Shown in pieces: positions 43,787 to 53,491 of a stretch of 64,000 nucleotides of DNA (the stretch's first letter is position 1; each line of letters starts with the position of its first letter). The position numbers and the translations under genes were made by a program. The stretch comes from Benthicola sp039584685. GTDB taxonomy: Bacteria > Gemmatimonadota > Gemmatimonadetes > Palauibacterales > Palauibacteraceae. The stretch is from assembly GCA_039584685.1 (NCBI GenBank), contig JBDGXI010000011.1:1-64000 (forward strand), written 5' to 3'. Below the pieces are notes generated by a model. It was not told the DNA's origin. It saw only the letters and a list, made by a program, of their open reading frames with translations, and searched no databases.

Positions 43787-44395
43787 TCAGACCGTTCCAC
43801 CTTCGCGATACGGACGCAGCAGTTGATCCACGTACTTTCCCACGAGATCCGCCTCCAGGTTCACGCGCGATCCCGCGCTGAGGCGACCGACGTTGGTATG
43901 ATCCCATGTATACGGAATGATCGCGACTTCCGCGACGTCCTGAAAGAGCCGGTTCACCGTGAGACTGATGCCATCCATGGCGATCGAGCCGTATAGCACT
44001 GTAAGACGGGCTACTTCTTCCGGCATCTGGAACCGGAGGAATACCGTTTCTCCCGCCTTTTCGACCTCGACCATCACGCCGACGCCGTCGACGTGCCCCT
44101 GCACGAGGTGTCCTCCCATTGGCTCGCCGGCGCGGATGGCCCTTTCCAAATTGGCGTCCCGACCGCGGACGAACTCTCCGAGCGTAGTCCGCGACAGGGT
44201 GGTCCGTATCGATTCGAACGAGAATTCCTCTGCGTCGATATCGAAGACGGTGTGGCAGACACCATCGATCGACAGGCTGTCCCCCTCCGCCAGTGCGCCG
44301 GCGAGCTCCGGGGCACTGAGGCGGAATCTGACCCCTTCGTCGAACTCCTCGCGACGGATCACACGTCCCATTGTCTCCACCAACCCGGTGAACAT
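43787..44395 (-). CDS. ribE: riboflavin synthase alpha chain
   Basis: A 202-residue protein with two lumazine-binding repeats: MFTGLVETMGRV at the N-terminus, GDSLSIDGVCHTV (first repeat) and YGSIAMDGISLTVN (second). It dismutates two lumazines to riboflavin. Shares one base with the ribD stop. Confidence 0.95.
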   Translation of the reverse strand: MFTGLVETMGRVIRREEFDEGVRFRLSAPELAGALAEGDSLSIDGVCHTVFDIDAEEFSFESIRTTLSRTTLGEFVRGRDANLERAIRAGEPMGGHLVQGHVDGVGVMVEVEKAGETVFLRFQMPEEVARLTVLYGSIAMDGISLTVNRLFQDVAEVAIIPYTWDHTNVGRLSAGSRVNLEADLVGKYVDQLLRPYREGGTV

Positions 44396-45525
44396 CAGGC
44401 AGCCTCCGTTAGCACTTCGCGTGCTCGTCGATCCTCCAGCTCGAGGAGGGAATCCTCTCCCAGTGCACCGCGCCGCACGACGCTCCAGTCGAACGAGTCC
44501 TCGTCCACGTCGGATCCGATGAAGGGCACGCCCTGCGGACCGAGGACGATGGGCGCGTAGATCAAGTACTGTCTACGGACCAGGCCGGCGGCGAGAAGGC
44601 TGCCGGCCAGCCTCCCTCCCCCCTCTGCCATGATGGAGCGAAGCCCACGTTCGCCCAGCTCCTGCAACACCGCACCCAGAGCCAGACCTTCGCCGGCCCC
44701 CCGAACCGCTACTACCTCCACTCCCCGCTTCTCCAGCGACGTTCGGCGCGCGGCCGGTGCGTCCTCACTACAGAATACCACCACGGGAGCCTCGTCCACG
44801 GTACCGGCCAACCGGCAATCGGGAGACAGCTCCAGCTCCGGATCGAGGACCACCCGTGTCGGAGGCAACCGCGGGCTCGGAGCCAGACGAACCGTGAGCA
44901 GGGGGTCGTCCACCACGGCCGTTCTCCCTCCGACCATGATCGCGTCGTGGCCGGCCCTCAGCCTATGAACGAATTCCGCAGCCTCGGGCCCCGTGATGTC
45001 CGTGCGCATGCCCGCGCGCGCCGAGATTCGGCCATCCAGCGACAGTCCGAGTTTCAGGGACACCCAGGGACCGAGGCCAAGCCTGTCCCAGATGAACGGC
45101 CCGTTGAGGCGGGCGGCCGCCGCGCCTCGAACTCCGCCAACCACTTCGAGACCCGCCCCCGTGAGGTACTCGCTCCCCCCTGCCGCGAGCTGATCGGGGT
45201 CCCTGCAACCGTACACGACACGGCGGATTCCAGCCTGTTGGATCGCCTGGGTGCACGGGGGCGTCGCACCGCGGTGAGCACACGGCTCCAGGTTGACGTA
45301 CAGGGTCGCGCCAGCCGCGGCCTCGCCCGCCTCCTCGAGCGCGACGGCCTCGGCGTGCGCCGTTCCGTAGCGAGCATGGCAGCCTTCGCCGATCACACGC
45401 TCCCCGGACACGACCACGGCACCCACCAGCGGATTGGGGGACACCTGCCCCCAACCCTCGAGCGCGAGCGTGAGAGCTCGATCCATGAAATCCCCGTCCG
45501 ATCCCGTGGGAGCTCCTCGTGTCAT
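44395..45525 (-). CDS. ribD: bifunctional riboflavin deaminase/reductase RibD
   Basis: A 376-residue fusion: N-terminal deaminase with zinc ligands in HAEAVALEEAG and NLEPCAHRGATPPCTQAI, C-terminal reductase with WVSLKLGLSLDGRIS and SIMAEGGGRLAGSLL. It performs the two steps after RibA. ATG 45525 was chosen at the ATGA overlap with purM; an upstream ORF extension is shadow. Confidence 0.95.
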   Translation of the reverse strand: MTRGAPTGSDGDFMDRALTLALEGWGQVSPNPLVGAVVVSGERVIGEGCHARYGTAHAEAVALEEAGEAAAGATLYVNLEPCAHRGATPPCTQAIQQAGIRRVVYGCRDPDQLAAGGSEYLTGAGLEVVGGVRGAAAARLNGPFIWDRLGLGPWVSLKLGLSLDGRISARAGMRTDITGPEAAEFVHRLRAGHDAIMVGGRTAVVDDPLLTVRLAPSPRLPPTRVVLDPELELSPDCRLAGTVDEAPVVVFCSEDAPAARRTSLEKRGVEVVAVRGAGEGLALGAVLQELGERGLRSIMAEGGGRLAGSLLAAGLVRRQYLIYAPIVLGPQGVPFIGSDVDEDSFDWSVVRRGALGEDSLLELEDRRAREVLTEAA

Positions 45526-46559
45526 GCGATCCGCTCCAGAATCACTCGACCGGCTCCGATCGTGACTTCGCCGCACACGAAAGCGTCCACCCCCGCTCCC
45601 CCGAGCTCCCGAAGGACGCTCGCCACCTGAGAGGCCGATACGACCACGATCATGCCGACGCCCATGTTGAAGGTGGCGTACAGATCCTCGGGCTCCAGTC
45701 CGCTTTCGCTCGCCAGCAGGTCGAATACTGGCCCCGGCGCCCAAGCCGCTGCGTCCACACGGGCGTCACAGTCAGGCGGCAGGACCCTCGAGAGATTGCC
45801 CGGAATGCCTCCCCCTGTGATGTGAGCGATGGCCCGGATCGCGCCCCTCTCACACGGGACGGTGAGCGCGGCCAGATAGGAGCGATGGACCCTGAGCAGG
45901 ACGTTTGCGACCGACTCGTCCGCCCCCGGATACTCGTCCTCGACATCGAGCCCCAGCCGGTCGAACAGGATGGCGCGTGCCAGGCTGTAGCCGTTGGTGT
46001 GCAGGCCCGAGGAAGGAAGCGCGATCAGTACATCTCCAGCCGAAACCGCCAGCCGCCCCGGAACCGGAAGCGTGACGCGGCCGACGATGAAGCCGGCGAG
46101 ATCGTAGTCTCCGGGTTCGTACATGCCCGGCATCTCTGCAGTCTCCCCGCCCAACAGGGCGCAACCATTTGCACGACACCCGCGCGCAATACCGGAGATG
46201 ACGTCGTACGCCACATCCGCCTCGAGACGTCCACAGGCGAAGTAGTCGAGGAACACCAGCGGCACCGCACCTTCGGCGAGGATATCGTTGACGCAGTGGT
46301 TGACCAGATCCTCTCCGACGGTGTCGTGTCGATCCGCCATCCTGGCAACCAGCACCTTGGTCCCCACCCCGTCCGCGCTCGCGACCAGCTCCGGATCGCC
46401 CTCGAGCTTGAACCGACCGCCGAAGGAGCCGAATGCACCTCGGACCGCATCCGATCGTGTGGAGGCAACGAGATCGGCAAGGCGTCTCGTGAGACCTTCA
46501 GCGGCTGCGATGTCCACACCAGCGTCCGCATAGCTGAACTGATCCTGTCCGGACTTCAC
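45522..46559 (-). CDS. purM: phosphoribosylformylglycinamidine cyclo-ligase
   Basis: A 345-residue AIR synthetase: YADAGVDIAAAEGLTRRL at the N-terminus, ASADGVGTKVLVA, DLVNHCVNDILAEGA and ALLGGETAEMPG. Purine synthesis step 5. The start is GTG 46559, in a GTGA overlap with argS. No other pur gene is adjacent. Confidence 0.96.
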   Translation of the reverse strand: MKSGQDQFSYADAGVDIAAAEGLTRRLADLVASTRSDAVRGAFGSFGGRFKLEGDPELVASADGVGTKVLVARMADRHDTVGEDLVNHCVNDILAEGAVPLVFLDYFACGRLEADVAYDVISGIARGCRANGCALLGGETAEMPGMYEPGDYDLAGFIVGRVTLPVPGRLAVSAGDVLIALPSSGLHTNGYSLARAILFDRLGLDVEDEYPGADESVANVLLRVHRSYLAALTVPCERGAIRAIAHITGGGIPGNLSRVLPPDCDARVDAAAWAPGPVFDLLASESGLEPEDLYATFNMGVGMIVVVSASQVASVLRELGGAGVDAFVCGEVTIGAGRVILERIA

Positions 46560-48259
46560 TCGCTCTCTCTTTCGAGCCTCTCCGGCACCGAGATCCCGAG
46601 CAGTCTCAGGCCCGAGCCCAGGGTAAGCTGGACGGCCCGCGCCAGGGCCAGTCGAGCAGGACGGCTCGGCCCGTCGGCCAACACCCGGCGCTGGGGATCG
46701 AGGTTCCCTTCGTGGTACCAGGCGTTTACGGCACCGGCCAACTCTTCGAGATAGTTGCAGATCTGGTACGGTGCCCTCGAGCGCGCCGCCGCTCGCACAC
46801 GTTCCGGAAACCGCAACACCGCCAACAGCACCTGGCGCTCGGTTCCGGAATCAAGCAGAGACAGATCGGCATCGGCTGGACTGATTCCGTCCGGGTCGAC
46901 CTGTCCTCGTCGGAACACACTGCACATCCGGGCATGGGCGTACTGCACCTTGTACACCGGATTCGCATCGGAAGTGTCCAGGGCGAGGTCGAGGTCGAAG
47001 GTCATCGGCACTTCCGCGCGGCGCATGAGGAAGAAGTAGCGAGCCACGTCCGGCCCGGTCTCCTCGACGAGATCACGCAGGGTCACGAAATGCCCGGCGC
47101 GCTTCGACATCCTCACTTCCTCTCCACCCCGCATCACCGTCACCAGCTGGATCAACAGGACTTCGAGGAACCCATCCGCCAGGCCCATGGAGCTCAGCGC
47201 CGCCTGCATCCGGGGAACGTGCCCGTGGTGATCCGCACCCCACACGTCGATGGCCCGGTCGAACCCGCGGGACGCCTTGTCGAGGTGATAGGCGATATCT
47301 GATACGAAGTACGTGTGTGATCCGTCGCTCTTGACCAGGACCCGGTCCTTCTCGTCGCCCAGATCCGCTGTCCGGAACCAGAGAGCTCCTTCGTCCCGAT
47401 ACGCCCTCCCGGAGAGGGTAAGGCGGTCGAGCAGGCCCTCGACGTTACCGGCCGAGAACAGTGACGACTCGTCGAACCACTCATCCATGTGGACACCAAA
47501 CTCGGCCAGGTCTCTTTCCTGCTCCGCCTTCAGCAGCGCCGCGGCCCGCTCACTGAACAGGCGCAGGCGAGCCGGACGATCCATCGCTGAGAGTTCAGCA
47601 TCCCCCAGCTCCTCGGCCAGGCCTCCCGCGATATCCCTGATGTAGTCTCCCTGGTAGCCTCCCTGAGGCATCTCCAGATCCTCACCTGCCGCCTCTCGCC
47701 ATCGGGTGTCGACCGACTCTCCGAGCAGCTCGATCTGCCGCCCGGCATCGTTGACGTAGAATTCCCGGGTGACCTCGTGTCCGGTCCACTCCAGCAGTGA
47801 GGCCGAGGCATCCCCGATCGCCGCGCCCCTCCCGTGCGCCACGTGAAGCGGCCCCGTGGGATTGGCCGACACGAACTCCACGATGTACCGGAGAGGGTTC
47901 TCCGCCGCCGAGCGGCCCCACTCCGGGCCCTGCTCCAGGACCGATCGAAGACCGTCCCGCAGCACCCCATCAGATAGACTGAAATTGAGAAAGCCCGGTC
48001 CCGCCACGACCGGCGCTGAAATCCCGGTCGCCGAGAGGTCCACTCGTTCCGCGAGCTCTACCGCCAGGTCTCTTGGCGGACGGCCCAGGCGTCCCGAAAG
48101 CACCAGGGCAGCGTTGGATGCGAAATCGCCGTGCGACGGGTCCGCCGGCTGCTCCACCTGGGGTAGAAAGTCCTCCGGGGCGCCCATGGCGAGGGCTGCC
48201 TCCCGGAGAGCCTCGGCGAGGGCCCGGGCAGGAGCGCTTCGGATGTCAGTCGCCGCCAT
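46556..48259 (-). CDS. argS: arginyl-tRNA synthetase
   Basis: A 567-residue class I synthetase. The N-terminal add-on domain is followed by the HIGH-type motif in GPLHVAHGRGAAIGD, the KMSKS-type motif in VRMSKRAGHFVTL, and an anticodon-binding C-terminus with ICNYLEELAGAVN. ATG 48259 is at the domain start and overlaps fmdB by 14 bp. Confidence 0.96.
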   Translation of the reverse strand: MAATDIRSAPARALAEALREAALAMGAPEDFLPQVEQPADPSHGDFASNAALVLSGRLGRPPRDLAVELAERVDLSATGISAPVVAGPGFLNFSLSDGVLRDGLRSVLEQGPEWGRSAAENPLRYIVEFVSANPTGPLHVAHGRGAAIGDASASLLEWTGHEVTREFYVNDAGRQIELLGESVDTRWREAAGEDLEMPQGGYQGDYIRDIAGGLAEELGDAELSAMDRPARLRLFSERAAALLKAEQERDLAEFGVHMDEWFDESSLFSAGNVEGLLDRLTLSGRAYRDEGALWFRTADLGDEKDRVLVKSDGSHTYFVSDIAYHLDKASRGFDRAIDVWGADHHGHVPRMQAALSSMGLADGFLEVLLIQLVTVMRGGEEVRMSKRAGHFVTLRDLVEETGPDVARYFFLMRRAEVPMTFDLDLALDTSDANPVYKVQYAHARMCSVFRRGQVDPDGISPADADLSLLDSGTERQVLLAVLRFPERVRAAARSRAPYQICNYLEELAGAVNAWYHEGNLDPQRRVLADGPSRPARLALARAVQLTLGSGLRLLGISVPERLERESE

Positions 48260-48521
48260 CTTGGCTGCCCTTTCCGGATTCGCTCGCGCCGGTACCACTG
48301 GAGCCCTTTCCGCCGGAGTCCTTCTTCCCACCACCGGCGCCGCTCCGATAGTCGGTGGCATAGAACCCGGGTCCCTTGAATACGAGCCCGCCCCCGCTGG
48401 AAATGAGACGCCTGACCTTCCCTCCGCATTCAGGGCATTCCGCTATCGGATCTTCGTTGATCCCCTGGAACCTCTCGAACGCGTGGCTGCAGTCCCTGCA
48501 CTCGTATTCGTACGTCGGCAT
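48246..48521 (-). CDS. FmdB-type zinc ribbon regulatory protein
   Basis: A 91-residue protein: MPTYEYECRDCSHAFERFQG with two Cys pairs (CRDC and CPEC), then a GGLVFKGPGFYATDY stretch and a Gly/Ser/Lys-rich tail. Such single zinc ribbons are widespread and of unclear function. ATG 48521 was chosen at the MPTYEY start. Confidence 0.88.
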   Translation of the reverse strand: MPTYEYECRDCSHAFERFQGINEDPIAECPECGGKVRRLISSGGGLVFKGPGFYATDYRSGAGGGKKDSGGKGSSGTGASESGKGSQDGGD

Positions 48522-48547
48522 GAGTTCCTTTCCGCCGCGATCCCGGC

Positions 48548-50113
48548 TCAAACAGGCCGGTACGTTCCCCACAACTGCTCCAGGCGATGACTGATCTCGC
48601 CCAGGGTGGCCCTGACTTTGACCGCTTCGATCATGGCAGGCAAGAGGTTTGCCCCCTCCGTCGCCACTCGCGTCAATTCGTCCAACGTGCGCTCGACGAC
48701 GTCCGAATCACGCGCTTCGCGAACCTCATCGAGGCGCCGTTGCTGCGATCGCTGCAAATAGGCGAAATCGGGGAGCGCCAGCGGGATCGCCGGCTCGTCG
48801 TCCTGGTAGACGTTCACGCCGACAACACCCGCTTCACCGCTCTCGACTTCGAGCTGCCACGCGTAGGCGGATCGGTGGATCTCCTCCGTCATGAAGGGGA
48901 CCGCAGCGGCGGCCCCTCCCGCCTCCTCGATCGTCTCCAGATAGCCGCGCGCGAGCTCTTCGAGCTCGTCCGTGAGGCTCTCCACGTAGTACGAGCCCGC
49001 AAGCGGGTCCACCGTGTCCCGGACTCCCGATTCCATTGCCAGAACCTGCTGCGTGCGGAGGGCCAGTCGGGCTGCCTCGGCTCCGGGCAACGCCAGAGCC
49101 TCATCGAAGCTGTTGGTATGCAACGACTGAGTCCCGCCCAGGACCGCCGCCAGTGCCTGGACGGTTACGCGAACCACGTTGTTCAGCGGCTGCTGCGCGG
49201 TGAGCGTAGACCCGCCTGTCTGCGTGTGAAACCGGAGGCGACAACTCCGATCCGAACCGCCGAATTCCTCGCGCATGAGCCGCCCCCACAGTCTCCTCGC
49301 GGCCCTGAACTTCGCCGCTTCCTCGAACAGATTGTTGTGAGCGGCGAAGAAGAAGCTCAGCCGGGGTGCGAACTCATCCACCGATAGTCCCGTGGCGATC
49401 GCACGGCGCACGTATTCCCGGCCGTTGGCAAGCGTGAAGGCGATCTCCTGGGCGGCCGTAGCCCCGGCCTCGCGCATGTGATAGCCGCTGATCGAGATGC
49501 TGTTCCAGCGGGGCAGCTCCTGGGAGCAGTAGGCAAAGATGTCGGTGACGAGACGAAGACTCGGCTCGATCGGGTAGATGTACGTGCCTCTGGCGATGAA
49601 CTCCTTGAGCATGTCGTTCTGGACGGTCCCGGAGAGACTGGAGCGGGGCACGCCGTACCCGTCTGCCACGGCTACGTACATGGCCAGCAGAATGGCCGCC
49701 GTCGCGTTGATCGTCATGGACGTCGATACGCGCTCCAGCGGAATGCCCGAGAAGAGTCGCTCTAGGTCATCGAGCGTGTCGATCGCCACGCCCACACGGC
49801 CGACTTCCCCTTCAGCCCGAGGGTCGTCCGAGTCCATCCCCATCTGGGTCGGCAGATCGAACGCCACGGACAGCCCCGTCTGTCCGGAGTCGAGAAGATA
49901 CCGGAAGCGCTCGTTCGTCTCTTCGGCCGTTCCGAAACCCGCGTATTGCCGCATGGTCCATGGGCGGCCCCGGTACATGTCGGCGTACACTCCGCGTGTG
50001 AACGGCCACTGACCGGGTTCTCCCGGCCCCGGGTCCCGTCCTCCATCACCGGAGTGGTAGACGCGCCGGATGTGGATGCCCGAGGTCGTGCGGGGGCCCC
50101 TCTCATCGGACAT
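48548..50113 (-). CDS. methylmalonyl-CoA mutase, catalytic (large) subunit
   Basis: A 521-residue B12-dependent mutase barrel without the B12-binding domain, which must be a separate gene not in the window. RQYAGFG with Tyr 57 and PSLRLVTD with Arg near 186 agree with methylmalonyl-CoA rather than isobutyryl-CoA mutase, which have Phe and Gln there. Other motifs: SVAFDLPTQMGMDSD and NSISISGYHMREAGATA. It isomerises methylmalonyl-CoA to succinyl-CoA. The upstream genes make its substrate. Confidence 0.93.
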   Translation of the reverse strand: MSDERGPRTTSGIHIRRVYHSGDGGRDPGPGEPGQWPFTRGVYADMYRGRPWTMRQYAGFGTAEETNERFRYLLDSGQTGLSVAFDLPTQMGMDSDDPRAEGEVGRVGVAIDTLDDLERLFSGIPLERVSTSMTINATAAILLAMYVAVADGYGVPRSSLSGTVQNDMLKEFIARGTYIYPIEPSLRLVTDIFAYCSQELPRWNSISISGYHMREAGATAAQEIAFTLANGREYVRRAIATGLSVDEFAPRLSFFFAAHNNLFEEAAKFRAARRLWGRLMREEFGGSDRSCRLRFHTQTGGSTLTAQQPLNNVVRVTVQALAAVLGGTQSLHTNSFDEALALPGAEAARLALRTQQVLAMESGVRDTVDPLAGSYYVESLTDELEELARGYLETIEEAGGAAAAVPFMTEEIHRSAYAWQLEVESGEAGVVGVNVYQDDEPAIPLALPDFAYLQRSQQRRLDEVREARDSDVVERTLDELTRVATEGANLLPAMIEAVKVRATLGEISHRLEQLWGTYRPV

Positions 50114-50116
50114 GGC

Positions 50117-50635
50117 TTACCTCTGCTCCAGTCTCAGCAGCACCGCATCACGCTCGACGGCCTGGCCGGGCCGCACCTCTATCGACTCCACCCGCCCGGG
50201 GGCGGCCGCCCGCAGCTCATTCTCCATCTTCATCGCCTCCATGACCACGAGCCCGTCCCCCTCTTCCACCTCCTGGCCTTCAGCTACCTCGATTCGAACT
50301 ATGAGTCCGGGCATCGGAGCCACCAGGTCCCGTCGGGTCTCCACCGGTGCGATATGGGAAGCGAGTTCCCGGATATGCCGCGTCCGCTCGTCCTCGACTC
50401 TGACCTCGAGAAGTCTTCCCTCCAGTTCGACCACCCAACTCGATTCCTGGCGCCGGGCAAACAGGGAGAGCGATCGGCCATCCAGGCGTAAGTGCTGGCG
50501 ATCCGAACCGGGCAGAGTCGAAATGTCAGCCTCCAGCACCTCGCCGTCTACGGTCAGGCCGGAATCGGCGATGACCACTTCCCGAGTGTCGTCGCCGATG
50601 TGCGCGTAGTAGCGAATCGCTCCGTCTGAGCTCAC
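50117..50635 (-). CDS. biotin carboxyl carrier domain protein
   Basis: A 172-residue protein: a beta-rich N-terminal part of about 90 residues, then a biotinyl domain with VVMEAMKMENELRA, whose Lys is the biotinylation site. GTG 50635 has GGAGG 5 nt upstream. It is probably the carrier for the biotin carboxylase at 51980-53482 and the carboxyltransferase at 53492-55042. The mutase follows after 3 bp. Confidence 0.9.
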   Translation of the reverse strand: MSSDGAIRYYAHIGDDTREVVIADSGLTVDGEVLEADISTLPGSDRQHLRLDGRSLSLFARRQESSWVVELEGRLLEVRVEDERTRHIRELASHIAPVETRRDLVAPMPGLIVRIEVAEGQEVEEGDGLVVMEAMKMENELRAAAPGRVESIEVRPGQAVERDAVLLRLEQR

Positions 50636-50651
50636 GATTTCCTCCGATCCC

Positions 50652-51983
50652 TCAGCGTCGGTGCATCCACGCGATCGTCTCCACATGTGCAGTCTGCGGA
50701 AAGGCATCGAACGGCTGTACTTCCGCGAGATCCCAGGCAGCCTTCAATCTTCCCAGGTCCCGGGCCAATGTCGCCGGGTCGCAACTCACGTAAGCCAGGC
50801 GACCCGCGGATCCGGAGACCAATGCCTCGGCCACGCGACGAGACAGCCCCGCACGGGGCGGGTTCACGACGACCAGGTCGGCCGGCAGGAGGTCGTCGAT
50901 TCGGCTTTCCACACGCGCGGCCTCCACGTCCAGGCGAGCACCCGACAGCGATGCCGCCCTCCTGCATGCCGCAACGGCGGCTCCGGAGACCTCGCACGCC
51001 GTGACCCGGGCCCCACGCGTCGCCCACCGAATGGCCCGCGCCCCGACTCCGGAATACAGATCCAGGACGCGCCGTCCGACCAGGTCTCCGATCCGCGGCT
51101 CCAGCCAGCGATCCATTTGGGCCGACACTTCGCGGTTCACCTGGAGGAACACGCCAGCCGGGAGATCGAACTCGATGTCCTGCCAGCGATCCCTCAGTGT
51201 CCGCGAACCAGCGAGGCACCGGGGAGGGCCGACAGGCCGTGCCTGGTGGCAAGCGACCACCTCGGGCACTCGCTCGACCAGGGTGCGGCAAGTATCGGGA
51301 TGCAGGGCCTCTCCACCGTGGAACAAGAGATCTACCTCCCCGTGGCTCGCCGCCCGAATCGTCAGCCGAGCGTTCGGATCGGAAGGCGGATCGCAGTGTC
51401 CCTGCTCCCACCCCTCCCGCAACGCGCACCACGTTGACCGGATCGGGGCTTCGGCGAGAAGGCACTCCTCTATGTCGGCTACGGCCCCAGGATCGTCGAT
51501 CCTCCGGTAGCCCGCGAGAACTCGACCCGGCTTCATTTCGAAGGAAAACGTGACCCGATTTCGATACGCGAACTCGCTCGGTGCGGCGATCAGATCGGGC
51601 ACTGAAGTGGCGAGGCCGCCGATCCGACGGAGAGCCTCCTGAACCACACCTCGTTTGACCTGCCTCTGTCCCGATGGCTCTAGGTGCTGGAGACGACAGC
51701 TGCCGCAATCATCGTAAGCCGGGCAGGGAGGCTCTCGCCGTCCCGTCCCGTGCGCGACGAACTCGCGGACGCGTCCTCTCGCCCAGCGAGGCTTGGCCTC
51801 GACGATCTCCACTCTGACCACATCCCCGGGCGCGGTGCGTGGAACGAAGACGACCCGACCGGACTCTTCCCTGCCCACTCCATCACCACCGCCGGCTATT
51901 CGCTCCACCTCGATCACCGTGGTATCCCGCTCCACCGGCTCAGTCCAGGCTGCGGTGGGATCCATCCCCGCCACCCGACTCAT
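50652..51983 (-). CDS. TrmA/RlmD-family RNA m5U methyltransferase
   Basis: A 443-residue SAM-dependent RNA methyltransferase. TRAM domain at the N-terminus, iron-sulfur Cys set CPAYDDCGSCRLQH plus a later Cys (EECLL), SAM motif VLDLYSGVGARAI, NPPRAG and the catalytic Cys in YVSCDPATLARD. It methylates uridine in tRNA or rRNA; which one cannot be told. ATG 51983 forms an ATGA overlap with the biotin carboxylase; ATG 51965 is also possible. Its place among carboxylase genes is odd. Confidence 0.87.
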   Translation of the reverse strand: MSRVAGMDPTAAWTEPVERDTTVIEVERIAGGGDGVGREESGRVVFVPRTAPGDVVRVEIVEAKPRWARGRVREFVAHGTGRREPPCPAYDDCGSCRLQHLEPSGQRQVKRGVVQEALRRIGGLATSVPDLIAAPSEFAYRNRVTFSFEMKPGRVLAGYRRIDDPGAVADIEECLLAEAPIRSTWCALREGWEQGHCDPPSDPNARLTIRAASHGEVDLLFHGGEALHPDTCRTLVERVPEVVACHQARPVGPPRCLAGSRTLRDRWQDIEFDLPAGVFLQVNREVSAQMDRWLEPRIGDLVGRRVLDLYSGVGARAIRWATRGARVTACEVSGAAVAACRRAASLSGARLDVEAARVESRIDDLLPADLVVVNPPRAGLSRRVAEALVSGSAGRLAYVSCDPATLARDLGRLKAAWDLAEVQPFDAFPQTAHVETIAWMHRR

Positions 51984-53482
51984 TCGATCGACCTGAATTG
52001 GAGGCGCCACTCGCTGATCTCCGCACTCCGATCTCCCAGCCGGTGTCCCTGAACGAGAACGGGGCCCCCGTTCCGCGCCCGGTGCTCGAGCAGTGTCGCG
52101 GCGACCGCGGCGGCCCAGGCGTGCCAATCGTCCCCGGCCGCCTCCACCAACTCGGGATGCCGATCCACGTATCGGACCGAGATGTTCCCGGCCCTGAAGT
52201 CCTCCTCGTCCAGCACGGCCAGATGAAACGGTTGTGTGGTGCGGATTCCCTCGATCTGGAGCTCCCGCAGAGCCCGTCGCATCCTCAGAATGGCTTGATC
52301 TCGGGTCGGGGCGTGGACGATCAGCTTGCCGAGCAGCGGATCGTAATGAAGACCGACCTCGGAGTGCTCGACGATTCCACCGTCCCAGCGCACCCCTGGC
52401 CCGCACGGCACCTCGAGCGTCCGGACCCGGCCGCTGGAAGGAAGAAAGCCATTGAACGGGTCTTCGCCACTGATCCGACACTCGAGGGAATGTCCGACCG
52501 GCCAGTCGGGACGCATTTCGACCGATAGGGGCAATCCCGCGGCCACGCGGATCTGCTCCCGAACCAGATCCACTCCCGTGACGAACTCGGTCACCGGGTG
52601 CTCGACCTGGATTCGCGTGTTCATCTCGAGGAAGTAGAACTCACCCCCCTGATACAGGAATTCGACGGTTCCAGCCCCGACGTACCCGACAGCTTCTGCC
52701 GCCGCGACGGCCACACCGCCCATGCGGCCGCGCAGCTCGCCGTCTACCGCCGGGGAGGGAGACTCCTCGATGAGCTTCTGGTGCCGCCGCTGTATCGAGC
52801 ACTCCCGTTCACCGAGGTGGATCACCGTGCCGTGCGCATCCGCGAGCACCTGGATCTCGATATGACGGGGGTCGGCAAGGTACTTCTCCAGGTAGACCCT
52901 GGAGTCACCGAACGCCTGACCCGCCTCCCGGCTCGCCGCCACGAGCGCTCGCGGAAGGTCGGCGGCCGACTCGATCACGCGCATTCCCTTTCCGCCCCCT
53001 CCCGCGGCCGCCTTGAGCAGAACCGGCCAGCCGATCCGATCCCCCTCACGCTCACCCTGCTCCGCGTTCTGGATGGCCTCCGATCCGGGTATGACCGGGA
53101 CTCCCGCCTCGATCATTCTCGCTCGAGCAGCCGTCTTGTCCCCCATCTCGGCGATCGCCTCGGGGGACGGCCCAACAAAGACGAGTCCCGCGTCGGCCAC
53201 GCTCCGGGCAAACGAGGGGCTTTCGGCCATGAAACCGTAGCCGGGGTGTATGGCCTGGGCGCCTGTTTCGCGGGCGGCGCGAATGATGACTTCTGACCGC
53301 AAGTAGCTCTCTGAGGCGGGCGCTGGTCCTATCGCTACGGCTTCGCCGGCGATGAGGACGTGTGGAGACAGCCGATCCGCGTCCGAATACACGGCGACCG
53401 TGCGAACTCCCATTTCCTGACACGCCCGAATCACCCGGACGGCGATCTCGCCCCGATTGGCTACGAGGATCTTATCGAACAC
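51980..53482 (-). CDS. biotin carboxylase subunit of acyl-CoA carboxylase
   Basis: A 500-residue ATP-grasp biotin carboxylase: KILVANRGEIAVRVIRACQE, HPGYGFMAES, LLKAAAGGGGKGMRV, EYL-like HIEIQVLADAHG and EMNTRIQVEHPVTE. The C-terminal 45 residues go beyond the core and lack a biotinyl domain. Together with the adjacent carboxyltransferase and biotinyl protein it is probably propionyl-CoA carboxylase, since the mutase follows. Confidence 0.92.
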   Translation of the reverse strand: MFDKILVANRGEIAVRVIRACQEMGVRTVAVYSDADRLSPHVLIAGEAVAIGPAPASESYLRSEVIIRAARETGAQAIHPGYGFMAESPSFARSVADAGLVFVGPSPEAIAEMGDKTAARARMIEAGVPVIPGSEAIQNAEQGEREGDRIGWPVLLKAAAGGGGKGMRVIESAADLPRALVAASREAGQAFGDSRVYLEKYLADPRHIEIQVLADAHGTVIHLGERECSIQRRHQKLIEESPSPAVDGELRGRMGGVAVAAAEAVGYVGAGTVEFLYQGGEFYFLEMNTRIQVEHPVTEFVTGVDLVREQIRVAAGLPLSVEMRPDWPVGHSLECRISGEDPFNGFLPSSGRVRTLEVPCGPGVRWDGGIVEHSEVGLHYDPLLGKLIVHAPTRDQAILRMRRALRELQIEGIRTTQPFHLAVLDEEDFRAGNISVRYVDRHPELVEAAGDDWHAWAAAVAATLLEHRARNGGPVLVQGHRLGDRSAEISEWRLQFRSIE

Positions 53483-53491
53483 GACGGGACC

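Noticed and set aside
45522..45744. FMN riboswitch before ribD
   Set aside because: ribD overlaps purM by 4 bp, there is no leader, and no conserved FMN blocks are visible.
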